Source: an uncultured Clostridia bacterium
Lineage (GTDB): Bacteria; Bacillota; Clostridia; Monoglobales; Monoglobaceae
NCBI GenBank assembly: GCA_934463175.1
Contig: CAKSIW010000030.1
Coordinates: forward strand, 1 to 28,286
Reading direction: 5' to 3'
DNA length: 28,286 nucleotides
The notes beneath the pieces are model-generated. The model was given only the letters and a program-made list of their open reading frames with translations. It made no database searches and was not told the DNA's origin. Positions 1 to 8,080 of this stretch are shown one piece after another. Each line of letters begins with the position of its first letter. Within the stretch, counting starts at the first letter, position 1. Both the position numbers and the translations under genes were made by a program.

Positions 1-387
1 GGCAAGATACGAAAAAAGGAAACACCGCAACGGGTATCATTCTATATGCGTGATGAACTAATAAAATTTGAGCGTTACCAGAAGCAGTTTCATTTTTTGA
101 TTGAGAATGATATTGAAACGACAGATCAGTTAATCAGTTTTAAGAAAAATACCGAAAAGAAACTATCAGATTTGGGATTTCAACGGAGCGGTCTATATGG
201 TAAAAGCGATTCAATAGCTGAAATCAAGACCATCAACGCAGAGTTGCGAAAACTGCGAAAAAATATGCGTATATGCAATAATATTTTTGCAGATGCCGAG
301 CGTATCAGAGAACACACAAATTATGTTTATCGGCTTGAGAAAGAGGCAAATGAGCAAAATAAGGATAGAAAGTATATGTTTCGATAG
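1..387 (+). CDS. Relaxase (MobA/VirD2-like), C-terminal fragment cut by window start
   Basis: The frame is open from base 1, so this is the 3' end of a longer gene and the ATG at 46 is only an internal methionine. The visible 128 residues are charged, helical and Lys/Glu-rich. They resemble the C-terminal tail of relaxases carried by Clostridia conjugative or mobilizable elements (pattern: F..Y..QF.FL..N.I.T..QL, then AEIK.I.AELR.LRK..R.C..I and an IRE segment). The catalytic N-terminal part (Tyr and HUH motif) lies outside the window, so nicking activity cannot be assessed. In such elements the relaxase nicks oriT to start transfer. Its position just before the AbiE pair suggests the defence genes are cargo at the edge of a mobile element. 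The family call is from memory of the tail sequence, without a search. Confidence 0.75.
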   Translation, partial: GKIRKKETPQRVSFYMRDELIKFERYQKQFHFLIENDIETTDQLISFKKNTEKKLSDLGFQRSGLYGKSDSIAEIKTINAELRKLRKNMRICNNIFADAERIREHTNYVYRLEKEANEQNKDRKYMFR

Positions 388-440
388 AGAATTGACATCT
401 GGCAAGAAATAAAACTCAAAATCTTTGCAAATGTAAAGAA

Positions 441-470
441 AACATATTGACAAACGGCACGAAATATGTT
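441..470 (+). promoter_or_regulatory. Inverted repeat overlapping the abiE promoter (candidate AbiEi operator)
   Basis: AACATATT (441-448) and AATATGTT (463-470) form a perfect 8-bp inverted repeat with a 14-bp gap. The left arm enters the -35 box and the right arm enters the -10 box. A second, imperfect repeat (CTTTGCA 423-429, TGTAAAG 432-438) lies just upstream. AbiEi antitoxins of characterised AbiE systems repress their own operon by binding inverted repeats in the promoter, so this is the expected kind of site. Binding here is inference. Confidence 0.6.
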
Positions 471-475
471 ATAAT
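447..475 (+). promoter_or_regulatory. Promoter of abiEi-abiEii
   Basis: Consensus -35 TTGACA (447-452), a 17-bp spacer, and -10 TATAAT (470-475) preceded by an extended TGT. The start codon of abiEi is 30 bases further on. This is among the best sigma-A promoters in the window. Confidence 0.85.
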
Positions 476-505
476 TTCTGTATATTTAAGAGAAGGGGTA
501 TAATA

Positions 506-1099
506 ATGACTGCTCTTGAAATTTTAAAAGATATTTCAAATAAAAATAATGGATTGATTTTAACAAAAGATGCTAATGAGAATGGTGTTAGCAGAGCAAG
601 TCTTTCACAACTATGCAAAGATGGAAAGATATCGAGAGTGGCTATGGGACAGTATGTTTTATCGGATGCGTTAAATGATGAAATGCTGTCGTTGAGTGTT
701 CGGTCTGAGCTGATTGTTTTTTCTCACGAAAGTGCGTTATTCTTAAATGGTATATCGGAAAGAACACCGTTTGAACATACTGTAACCATACCATCTTCTA
801 AAACCTTGGCTCGTTCAATTAGCAGCCAATGTAAAATTTATTATATTAAAGATGATTTGTACGAGTTAGGGAAAGTGCGGTTAATTACTCCTATGGGAAA
901 CAGTGTACCTTCATATGATATGGATAGAACTATATGCGATATTGTCAGAAGCCGCAGCAGAATTGCTGATGAAACTTTTCTTTCTTCTTTAAAACAATAT
1001 GCTGTAAACCCCAATAAAAATCTTGCAAATCTCAGTTTGTATGCAGATAGAATGGGTGTTTTGCAGCAGGTAAGGCAGTATTTGGAGGTGTTGTTGTGA
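506..1099 (+). CDS. abiEi: AbiEi antitoxin / transcriptional repressor
   Basis: This 197-residue protein is the antitoxin of a type IV toxin-antitoxin and abortive-infection pair. Residues 1-60 look like the N-terminal winged helix-turn-helix (ILT...A...GVSR.SLSQLCKDGKI.RV..GQYVLS). The middle and C-terminal part has the family signature Y-D-M-D-R-T-I-C-D-I-V-R-S-R near residues 137-150. In studied systems the N-terminal domain represses the operon and the C-terminal domain is needed to neutralise AbiEii. The ATG is preceded by an AAGGGG ribosome-binding site (493-498). The gene overlaps abiEii by four bases (GTGA), which implies translational coupling. Length is normal for the family. Family assignment is strong; the phage specificity is unknown. 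Confidence 0.9.
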   Translation: MTALEILKDISNKNNGLILTKDANENGVSRASLSQLCKDGKISRVAMGQYVLSDALNDEMLSLSVRSELIVFSHESALFLNGISERTPFEHTVTIPSSKTLARSISSQCKIYYIKDDLYELGKVRLITPMGNSVPSYDMDRTICDIVRSRSRIADETFLSSLKQYAVNPNKNLANLSLYADRMGVLQQVRQYLEVLL

Positions 1100-1938
1100 G
1101 CAGTGCAAAAGCAATGAGTCTAAAAGCAAAAATAAGAAATATAGCAAAATCAAAGAATATTCCAGCACAAGTTATATTGCAGAACTATATGTTTGAGAGA
1201 TTTCTCAATAGATTGTCTGTTTCAGCTTATAAGGAGAAATTTGTGTTAAAAGGCGGTATGCTTGTAGCTGCTCTTGTCGGATTGGATAATCGTGCAACTA
1301 TGGATTTAGATACTACGCTAAAAAATTTGCCTTTGACACCTGAATCTATTGAAAATGCTTTAAATGAAATATTTGAAATAGATTTAAAAGACGATGTAAT
1401 GTTTAAATTAAAGGGAGTATCGCCAATAAGAGAAGATGATATCTATGGTGGGTATAGAGTGGCGTTGGATGCAATTTACGAAACTATTATCACGCCAATG
1501 ACAATAGATGTTTCGACAGGTGATGTTATTACTCCAAATGCCGTAAAATTTAACTTTACCGGTATTTTTGATGATGAACTCAAATTTGAGCTATGGGCAT
1601 ACAACATAGAAACTGTATTAGCTGAAAAGGTTGAAACAATTTTGCGGAGAAACGTATTTAACACGCGGCCGAGAGATTTCTATGATACATATATACTCAT
1701 TACCACTCAAGAATTTGATAAAAAACTGTTTGCCGAAGCGCTTGAAAAGACTATTGAGCATAGAGGTACAAGAAATCAGATAAATGACTATATGGACACT
1801 TTGGCTATTATTGAAAATAGTAAGGATTTAAGGCGAATGTGGAGTAATTATCAAAAGCAGTTTGCGTATGCAAAAGATATAAGTTTTGAAGATACTTGTA
1901 AATCGGTTAATGAGTTGATTATTGGAATTAAACAGTAA
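1096..1938 (+). CDS. abiEii: AbiEii nucleotidyltransferase toxin
   Basis: This 280-residue protein starts at GTG 1096 inside the abiEi stop region, with GGAGG at 1084-1088 placing the start. It has the DNA polymerase beta-like nucleotidyltransferase motifs of the AbiEii/AbiGii family: K52-G-G54, then R66-A-T-M-D70-L-D72, a third acidic position in T136-I-D138-V-S-T-G-D, and the downstream K178 and R191-P-R-D-F-Y-D block. All expected catalytic residues are present, so it should be active. Related toxins (MenT, AbiEii) transfer nucleotides to RNA targets; MenT3 modifies the tRNA acceptor stem. The target of this one cannot be read from sequence. Together with AbiEi it forms an intact bicistron next to a relaxase gene. 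Confidence 0.92.
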   Translation: MSSAKAMSLKAKIRNIAKSKNIPAQVILQNYMFERFLNRLSVSAYKEKFVLKGGMLVAALVGLDNRATMDLDTTLKNLPLTPESIENALNEIFEIDLKDDVMFKLKGVSPIREDDIYGGYRVALDAIYETIITPMTIDVSTGDVITPNAVKFNFTGIFDDELKFELWAYNIETVLAEKVETILRRNVFNTRPRDFYDTYILITTQEFDKKLFAEALEKTIEHRGTRNQINDYMDTLAIIENSKDLRRMWSNYQKQFAYAKDISFEDTCKSVNELIIGIKQ

Positions 1939-2005
1939 AGAAGCTCGTCTGAAATATATTTTTCGTGCGAGGTTAGTTTAATATTTTATATACAGGAGTC
2001 AGTGA

Positions 2006-5000
2006 ATGATGGATACGAAAAAAATAGATAAGTGGGCAGAGCTGTTATTGGATACAGGAAAGCGTAATAATCTTATAAATTTCAAGGATACAAGAGTTTC
2101 AACGGTGGAAGTATTGCTTCCTTCTTCAAATGCACTGCTAGGAATAATTGATGGAGCAAATTCCTTTGAAGTTTTTGATCCCAAAATAATTGAAGACGAC
2201 ATCGAGAATAGAGATGAATCAGCTGATTCTGCACAATTACAGATAGAGATACATGATGAATCAAGTGATTTGACAGGCAAAACAGTGTATTTGAATCGAT
2301 ATTCCGAGAGAATAAAGCGGCAGAACCAGATTCTGATTTATAATTCTGCAGCAAATCCCCTTACTGCATTGAAGAATATAGATAAAAAAGCACGGGAATT
2401 TATTGAAGAAACCGGTGTCAATGTTGCATATATGGCGTTCGGATTTATTCACTGGAAAGAAAGTGATTCTTCAAACTATATTATGCGCGCGCCTATCTTG
2501 CTTGTGCCGATTCAGTTGGAACAAGAATCCATAGTAGAACCGTATTATATTAAATCTACTGAGGATGATGTCATTGTTAATCCGACATTTGCCTATAAGA
2601 TGGATGCTGAATACGGCGTGAAACTACCTGAATATAATGATGATGGGTTAGATATTTATCTTGAAAAGGTAAGAGGCATTGTTGAAAAACTTAATTGGAC
2701 GGTTACATCTGAATGCAAAATTGGAATCTTCTCATTTCTTAAAATCAATATGTATAGGGATTTGAAAGATAATGCGGCAAAGATTCTGGAAAACTATAAT
2801 ATACAACGCCTGTTGGGAGAACCGGATAATACCGAAAAAAGCAGTGATAGCACTGAAACAGAACAATCTATTGCAAATCCGCTTATAGAATTACATAATG
2901 TGGTAGATGCAGACTCCAGTCAAATTGAGGCAATCAAAATGGCAAAGTCAGGAAAGAGTTTCGTTTTGCAGGGGCCTCCCGGAACAGGAAAAAGTCAAAC
3001 AATTACAAATATTATCGCTGAATGTCTTGGTGACGGTAAGAAAGTTTTGTTTGTTTCTGAGAAATTGGCGGCGTTGAATGTGGTTTATAATAAACTGAAG
3101 CAGGCAGGGCTGGCTGAGTTCTGTTTGCAGCTTCATAGTCACAAATCAAATAAGAAAAATGTAATTGCTGATATTTGTCATACACTCCGAATGGGAAAAA
3201 GCACAGTTTCTGCTAAGGCTGATGCTGAGATTACTATTAAGGAAAAAGCACAGCGTCAACTTGATTTATATGCTGAAGAACTCCATAAGCCCAGAGCTGT
3301 CATTGAAAAAAGCTTATACCAGTTATATGAGTCATATGCTGCATTTCGCAATACGCCGGATGTTGAATGGTCTGTACCGCAATTATCATTAAAGGGTGAG
3401 TCATATATAACAGAAACATCCGCACTTTTGGAACAATATACAGACTATATTTCATCCATTGGATATAATTATAAAAAAAATCCGTGGTACGGTTATGTTA
3501 ATCAGGATATGTCATATCAAACAAAAACGGAGATAAAACAAGACTTCTCTGTCGCCGTGAAATTTTTACAGAAACTGATTCCGATTCAACAAGAGATTTC
3601 TGAAAAATACAGTATGCAAGTTGATAATATAGAAAATTTGCGCAATTTAAATGAATTTTTCGGTTTTGCTGCTACATCCAAACTTATTACGCCGTCGCTT
3701 TTATGTAAAGAACATTTTGATGCAGTCAATTCAGAGTTACATAAGCTCCGTACAATAAGTACGGATATTATTGCATCCCGTTCGGTATTAGACAGTGTAT
3801 TTGACGATGATATTTACAAATTGAATGGAACAGAATACTATAAAAAGCTGACAAAGCAGTTTGTGGGAACATTTTCCAGAATGTTTAATGCAGAATATAA
3901 ACAACTTATTAACGATTTACGTTTGTGTAAAAAAGATGGAAAGAAACTGTCATACAATGAAGCTGTTTCAATGATAGACAGACTGTCTTATTTTCAAAGC
4001 AAACTTAACGAATATGCAGAGTTGGAAACTCCGATTAAAAATTATTTAGGGGAAGCGTATAAGGGCGTTGATACGGGATGGGATTATATATTTGAGCAAA
4101 TGTCTGCGTTGGAGGCTATATTTTCAAAAAATATTTCTTTTGGGAAACTGGAGAATTATGCTGATTTCGAGTCCGAGAGGAATATTTTTGCACAGTATAA
4201 TCAAGAATTTAAAAAGATCTTTTCACTTTGCGATAATGAAACATTAAAACGCATTACCGGGTATTTTGATGAAGCTGTTATAAACATTTCGAAGTCATCG
4301 TGTGATTTTGTTTTGTCACGGCTGAATAATTGCCTAAATGAAATCGATAAATTGGATAATTGGTATCATTTCAGAAATCTTCTTTCTGATTTAAATGATA
4401 AAGAAGTGACAACATACATAGACATTGCTATTGCTGAAAATATCGAACCAAAACACATAGTTGGTGCATTTCAAAAACAATTTTATTATCAATGGATTGA
4501 TTCGATTTTATCTGAAACACCGGCATTATCAGTATTTAATCGAATCTCGCAAGACAAAGCGATAAGCACATTTGCTGAGAAGGATCGTGAACAATTTGAG
4601 ATCAATAAAGCAAAAATCCGTGCAGAGCTTTCATCTGACCGTCCATCGCTTGATATGATAGCATCGGGAAGTGCATTGTCAATTCTGTTGCGTGAGGGTG
4701 AAAAGAAAAGGAAACAAAAAAGTATTCGCTCATTGCTTTCGGAAACAGGCGAGCTTGTTCAGCGGATTAAACCGTGTTTCTTGATGTCTCCGCTTAGTGT
4801 CAGTACTTTTCTTGCTCCGGATTCTGTGAAATTTGATGTGGTTGTATTCGATGAGGCATCGCAGATTTTTCCGCAAGATGCAATCGGTGCGATTTATCGT
4901 GCTGAACAGTTAATTGTTGTTGGCGATTCCAAACAGATGCCGCCAAGCAATTTTTTCAATGCTACTATTGAAGCGGATAACAATGACGAAGAAACTGAGG

Positions 5001-6640
5001 ATGTAACCGACTTTGAATCGATTTTGGATTTGTGCTCAACAGCTATGCAGCAACTTCGGTTGTGCTGGCATTACCGAAGTCGATATGAGCAACTTATAAC
5101 ATTTTCGAATAAAAACTTCTACGATAATGACCTTGTGACATTCCCGTCATCAAAAGCTGATACGGTCGGAGCGGGTGTAGATTATTATTATGTCAATGGA
5201 ATATTCGATCGAAAAGCGCATACTAATCGGAAGGAAGCAGAGTTCGTTGTTGATTTGATTTACCGCAATATCGAAATGTATCCAAAAAGAAGTTTGGGTG
5301 TTGTTGCGTTCAGTGTTGCTCAACAAGAATTGATTGATAAATTACTCAGCAAAAGAAGACAAGATACTCCGGATAAAGAATATTTCTTTAAAAATAATGG
5401 AAACGAACCGTTTTTTATTAAAAATCTTGAAACGGTACAAGGAGATGAGAGAGACACTATTATATTCAGTGTTGCCTATGGCATTGACGGACAAGGACGT
5501 TTGTTGCATAATTTCGGACCGCTGAATCGTATAGGTGGTGAAAGAAGATTGAATGTTGCCGTAACTCGTGCGAAGTGCAATGTTCAGTTGGTTTCGTCTA
5601 TGCACTACACAGATATCGACCTAAAAAGAACATCTGCCGAGGGTGCGAAGCTATTGCGTGAATATCTTGATTATGCGGAGAATGGAGATATTGCACTTGA
5701 ACGAGCAATAAGCGTAAATTCGTTTGAACAATTTGATTCTGATTTTGAACTGGAGGTGTGCGAATTTCTGCGTTCAAAGGGTTTCTCTGTAGATACTCAA
5801 ATTGGTTGTTCTGGCTTTAAGATTGATCTCGGTTTGAAATTACCTGATAGCTCTGATTATGTTCTTGCAATTGAATGCGATGGTGCAACATATCATTCGT
5901 CAAAAAATGCACGAGACCGAGACCGCTTACGTCAGGAAATATTAGAGGGTATGGGCTGGCAGTTTTATCGTATTTGGTCAACTGATTGGTTTAGAAATAA
6001 ATCTGTAGAACAACTTCGCCTTTTGGAGACTGCAGCCGATGCGGTCAAAAACCCCGCAAAAGACGGTAATGTTCATACGATTCAGCCATCTGAAACATTT
6101 GAGGAGGTATCCGATGACAATCATTTCAAATTCTCAGAGTATAAGGTAGCGGATGTTCATAAATTGGCTAATCAATATTTGCCCGGTGATTTTAAAGGTA
6201 TGATAAAAGCGATTCTTGATGTCGAAGCACCGCTTTCGGAAGAATTATTGCTAAAGCGCATTGTTTGGTGCTTTGATCGTGAAAAGGTTACGAGTGTTGT
6301 ACAACTTTCGTATGAACAGCATATGAACGGATGTCAAAAGTACGGTATTATCCGAAAAAACGGTTTTTTGTATTTAGATAAAGGGGCGGAAATTCAGTTT
6401 AGAATTCCAGGTGATATTAAGCGTGACATTAAAGAGATTGCACTGGAAGAACTGGCAGCCGGAATGCTTGAAATCTTAAAACAAAATGTTAGTGCTGATA
6501 GAAATGGATTGTACCACTCCTTGGCAGTGCTGTGCGGCATATCGCGTGTAGGAAGAGCTGTCAATGATGCAATGGATAAAGCGTTGCAGAGTTTAAAAGA
6601 ATTTGTTGTCATAGAAGGAGCGCAAGTATCTCTTAAGTGA
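2006..6640 (+). CDS. DUF4011 / SF1 helicase / Vsr-like nuclease / DUF3320 defence-type protein
   Basis: A 1544-residue multidomain protein. Residues 5-60 match the start of DUF4011 (DTGKRNNLINFKDT). An SF1 (Dna2/NAM7, COG1112-like) helicase follows, with Walker A GPPGTGKS at 323-330, then a long helical insertion to about 880. Walker B DEAS is at 949-952, GDSKQMPP at 973-980, ETVQGDE at 1142-1148 and RRLNVAVTRAK at 1180-1190. A Vsr/DUF559-like endonuclease fold spans about 1240-1340 with E1250, D1274 (KIDLGL) and E1290-C-D1292. DUF3320 is near 1390-1460. All motifs look intact. The architecture matches what I recall as the DUF4011-helicase-Vsr (Hhe) phage-defence protein; that link is from memory. 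AGGAG at 1994-1998 supports the start; an ATG at 2009 is an equal alternative. It stands alone after abiEii, with a 67-bp gap. Confidence 0.85.
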   Translation: MMDTKKIDKWAELLLDTGKRNNLINFKDTRVSTVEVLLPSSNALLGIIDGANSFEVFDPKIIEDDIENRDESADSAQLQIEIHDESSDLTGKTVYLNRYSERIKRQNQILIYNSAANPLTALKNIDKKAREFIEETGVNVAYMAFGFIHWKESDSSNYIMRAPILLVPIQLEQESIVEPYYIKSTEDDVIVNPTFAYKMDAEYGVKLPEYNDDGLDIYLEKVRGIVEKLNWTVTSECKIGIFSFLKINMYRDLKDNAAKILENYNIQRLLGEPDNTEKSSDSTETEQSIANPLIELHNVVDADSSQIEAIKMAKSGKSFVLQGPPGTGKSQTITNIIAECLGDGKKVLFVSEKLAALNVVYNKLKQAGLAEFCLQLHSHKSNKKNVIADICHTLRMGKSTVSAKADAEITIKEKAQRQLDLYAEELHKPRAVIEKSLYQLYESYAAFRNTPDVEWSVPQLSLKGESYITETSALLEQYTDYISSIGYNYKKNPWYGYVNQDMSYQTKTEIKQDFSVAVKFLQKLIPIQQEISEKYSMQVDNIENLRNLNEFFGFAATSKLITPSLLCKEHFDAVNSELHKLRTISTDIIASRSVLDSVFDDDIYKLNGTEYYKKLTKQFVGTFSRMFNAEYKQLINDLRLCKKDGKKLSYNEAVSMIDRLSYFQSKLNEYAELETPIKNYLGEAYKGVDTGWDYIFEQMSALEAIFSKNISFGKLENYADFESERNIFAQYNQEFKKIFSLCDNETLKRITGYFDEAVINISKSSCDFVLSRLNNCLNEIDKLDNWYHFRNLLSDLNDKEVTTYIDIAIAENIEPKHIVGAFQKQFYYQWIDSILSETPALSVFNRISQDKAISTFAEKDREQFEINKAKIRAELSSDRPSLDMIASGSALSILLREGEKKRKQKSIRSLLSETGELVQRIKPCFLMSPLSVSTFLAPDSVKFDVVVFDEASQIFPQDAIGAIYRAEQLIVVGDSKQMPPSNFFNATIEADNNDEETEDVTDFESILDLCSTAMQQLRLCWHYRSRYEQLITFSNKNFYDNDLVTFPSSKADTVGAGVDYYYVNGIFDRKAHTNRKEAEFVVDLIYRNIEMYPKRSLGVVAFSVAQQELIDKLLSKRRQDTPDKEYFFKNNGNEPFFIKNLETVQGDERDTIIFSVAYGIDGQGRLLHNFGPLNRIGGERRLNVAVTRAKCNVQLVSSMHYTDIDLKRTSAEGAKLLREYLDYAENGDIALERAISVNSFEQFDSDFELEVCEFLRSKGFSVDTQIGCSGFKIDLGLKLPDSSDYVLAIECDGATYHSSKNARDRDRLRQEILEGMGWQFYRIWSTDWFRNKSVEQLRLLETAADAVKNPAKDGNVHTIQPSETFEEVSDDNHFKFSEYKVADVHKLANQYLPGDFKGMIKAILDVEAPLSEELLLKRIVWCFDREKVTSVVQLSYEQHMNGCQKYGIIRKNGFLYLDKGAEIQFRIPGDIKRDIKEIALEELAAGMLEILKQNVSADRNGLYHSLAVLCGISRVGRAVNDAMDKALQSLKEFVVIEGAQVSLK

Positions 6641-6781
6641 TTTAAACATGCTTAATAACTTTTTACTTCTTGCAACTTTAACATATTGCTAATGTATGCT
6701 GTGTCCCGATGAATTTATTTGTCGTTGGAATAGTGTAAGATTATTGATTTGGATAAACAATTAAAATAACTTTTTGATCAA

Positions 6782-6793
6782 AACAATATTGTT
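6782..6793. promoter_or_regulatory. 12-bp perfect palindrome upstream of the duplicated-domain gene
   Basis: AACAATATTGTT is a perfect palindrome 38 bases before the start codon at 6832. No good -35/-10 pair was found in the 6641-6831 gap, which is otherwise AT-rich and featureless. A regulator-binding role is possible, but AT-rich palindromes also occur by chance. Confidence 0.3.
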
Positions 6794-6831
6794 ATTACTC
6801 GATATTTTTACATTATGGAGGAACTATAAAT

Positions 6832-7566
6832 ATGTTTAAGTTTATAAAACAAAAGAAAAATAATAATCTAAATTGCGAAGGCGTTTCAGCTACACTAACT
6901 GCCGCTGATCATGCGAAGATTGTGGATAAATTTTTCCGCATAGTGAATACCACGTATGATTTTCAAGAATTTTTAGAGGCATATAAAAAGGTAATATATC
7001 ATCATATGTTTGTTGTTACATTTTGGCGTGATCGGGGTGGTGATGCTGACATTGAAGAACTTTGGATAAACTTTAACAATGATAAAGGAATATATATAAC
7101 AGACTTTTTATATCGATGTTATGAAAAGGGTGTATTAGTGCAACAAAGAGAAATAATATTAAATTATCAAAATGAATTGACTGATGGAAATATTCAGTAT
7201 ATGGAAAATTTATTGAAGCCGACAGTACATTTAAACGGTTCTGAGCACGCAAAAATTGTACATGAAAGTTTTAAAGTAATGAATACTACCTATGATTTTC
7301 AAGAATTTTTGCATGCATACAAAAATGTTTTATATCATCAGGGGCAACTTGCAATTTGGTGGAGAAGCCGAGGCGGAGATGCAGACACTGAAGACAACTT
7401 AAAAGAATTTACATTAGGAAAAGAGATTTATATTAATGAGTTTTTTGATAGATGCTATAATAATGGTGTGCTTAATCAAAACAAAGACTTGATTTTAAAT
7501 TGTCCTGATGAACTAACAAGTAGTAACATCAAGTATCTTGAAGAATTGTTAATTGGTAGCTTGTAG
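6832..7566 (+). CDS. Unrecognised protein built of two tandem 102-residue repeats
   Basis: I do not recognise this 244-residue protein. After a basic N-terminus (FKFIKQKKNNN) it consists of two copies of one domain, residues 27-128 and 139-240, aligned without gaps at an offset of 112. By hand count 56 of 102 positions are identical. Shared features are HAKIV, NTTYDFQEFL.AYK, W.R.RGGDAD, the IYI..F..RCY..GVL.Q block, and an ELT..NI.Y.E.LL end. There is no signal peptide, membrane segment or obvious nuclease motif; conserved His, Trp, Asp and Cys residues could be functional. GGAGG at 6817-6821 precedes the ATG by 10 bases. Codon use is very AT-rich, like the flanking genes. Its place between the helicase-nuclease and a type III restriction system suggests a defence or mobile-element role; this is inference only. 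Confidence 0.75.
   Translation: MFKFIKQKKNNNLNCEGVSATLTAADHAKIVDKFFRIVNTTYDFQEFLEAYKKVIYHHMFVVTFWRDRGGDADIEELWINFNNDKGIYITDFLYRCYEKGVLVQQREIILNYQNELTDGNIQYMENLLKPTVHLNGSEHAKIVHESFKVMNTTYDFQEFLHAYKNVLYHQGQLAIWWRSRGGDADTEDNLKEFTLGKEIYINEFFDRCYNNGVLNQNKDLILNCPDELTSSNIKYLEELLIGSL
6910..7551 (+). repeat. Internal gene duplication: two 306-bp coding repeats
   Basis: Repeat 1 is 6910-7215 and repeat 2 is 7246-7551, in the same frame, separated by a 30-bp linker. The match is clear at protein level, about half of residues identical, so the duplication is not recent. Confidence 0.8.
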
Positions 7567-7677
7567 AATGTTTACTAAATTTATTTCTCCAACTCCTTGC
7601 AAAACCACAAATATTATGTTACCATATAGATGCTAACAAATTGATAACAGATAACACTAAAGACAAAATAATTAAAA

Positions 7678-7716
7678 GATTTTAAGCGGAATCGGCGAAG
7701 AAAACAGCTTAAAATC
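7678..7716 (+). repeat. 10-bp perfect inverted repeat (hairpin)
   Basis: GATTTTAAGC (7678-7687) pairs perfectly with GCTTAAAATC (7707-7716) around a 19-base loop. It could be the 5' hairpin of a small transcript ending at the T-run at 7787-7792. Confidence 0.5.
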
Positions 7717-7748
7717 AGGTGACACAACTAAAATCACGCTATAACGCA

Positions 7749-7792
7749 CCGAGTGGGAGTAGCATTTGTGGCACCCGGCAAAACGATTTTTT
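7749..7792 (+). terminator. Terminator-like hairpin with T6
   Basis: CCGAGTG (7749-7755) pairs with CACCCGG (7772-7778) with one mismatch. After CAAAACGA comes a run of six T at 7787-7792. The spacing from stem to T-run is longer than usual, so this is a weak terminator call. It would end transcription from the duplicated-domain gene or from a small RNA. Confidence 0.4.
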
Positions 7793-7810
7793 AAAAATTA
7801 ATATTCCAAA

Positions 7811-7851
7811 CAGACCTTTGAAACGAACAGTTTTTAAGGTCTGAATTTTTT
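7811..7851 (+). terminator. Probable rho-independent terminator
   Basis: CAGACCTT (7811-7818) pairs perfectly with AAGGTCTG (7836-7843). An inner AAAC/GTTT stem closes the loop, and AATTTTTTG follows. It probably ends transcription coming from the duplicated-domain gene. Confidence 0.6.
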
Positions 7852-7938
7852 GTATCATATATCGGTGCGATGGCATTTTTCGTGCTGCCTGCTCGATGGA
7901 CCTTTTCCGAAAAGCTTTTTCTTATCTGTGCTCTGAAT

Positions 7939-7981
7939 CAATAAGCCGAATTAACACCCACCCTGTCAATCCGGCTTATTG
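7939..7981. repeat. 10-bp perfect inverted repeat
   Basis: CAATAAGCCG (7939-7948) and CGGCTTATTG (7972-7981) with a 23-base loop. There is no T-run. It lies about 35 bp upstream of the restriction operon promoter. Confidence 0.5.
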
Positions 7982-7988
7982 CTCGCGA

Positions 7989-8012
7989 AATCTCGTAACT
8001 TTTTGCGAGATT
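7989..8012. promoter_or_regulatory. Inverted repeat just upstream of the type III RM promoter
   Basis: AATCTCG (7989-7995) and CGAGATT (8006-8012) flank a 10-base centre that ends 4 bases before the -35 box. This is a candidate operator for the HTH regulator encoded first in the operon. Binding is inference. Confidence 0.45.
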
Positions 8013-8015
8013 CTA

Positions 8016-8044
8016 TTGAAGTTTGACGAGTCTTGTGCTATAAT
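8016..8044 (+). promoter_or_regulatory. Promoter of the HTH-mod-res operon
   Basis: -35 TTGAAG (8016-8021), a 17-bp spacer, extended -10 TGC-TATAAT (8036-8044). The ATG of the regulator is 37 bases downstream. This promoter rules out a start for the regulator at the in-frame ATG at 8033. Confidence 0.8.
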
Positions 8045-8080
8045 TCTATTATTGAGTATTGTATTCGCAAGGAGGTCACT

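Larger units (their letters stand above)
7567..8015. other. Gene-free, hairpin-rich segment of about 450 bp
   Basis: No credible reading frame was found between the duplicated-domain gene and the HTH regulator. The segment holds at least five inverted repeats, listed separately, two of them followed by T-runs. It could be decayed mobile-element DNA or could encode one or two small RNAs. No consensus promoter was found for an RNA; the best is TTGATA (7641-7646) with a poor CAAAAT -10 box. Confidence 0.5.

Noticed and set aside
7741..7800. GCACCGAG stretch resembling the tail of a Cas9 tracrRNA (also near 14886)
   Set aside because: No cas genes, CRISPR repeats or anti-repeat are present in the window; the match is short and falls in a terminator stem.
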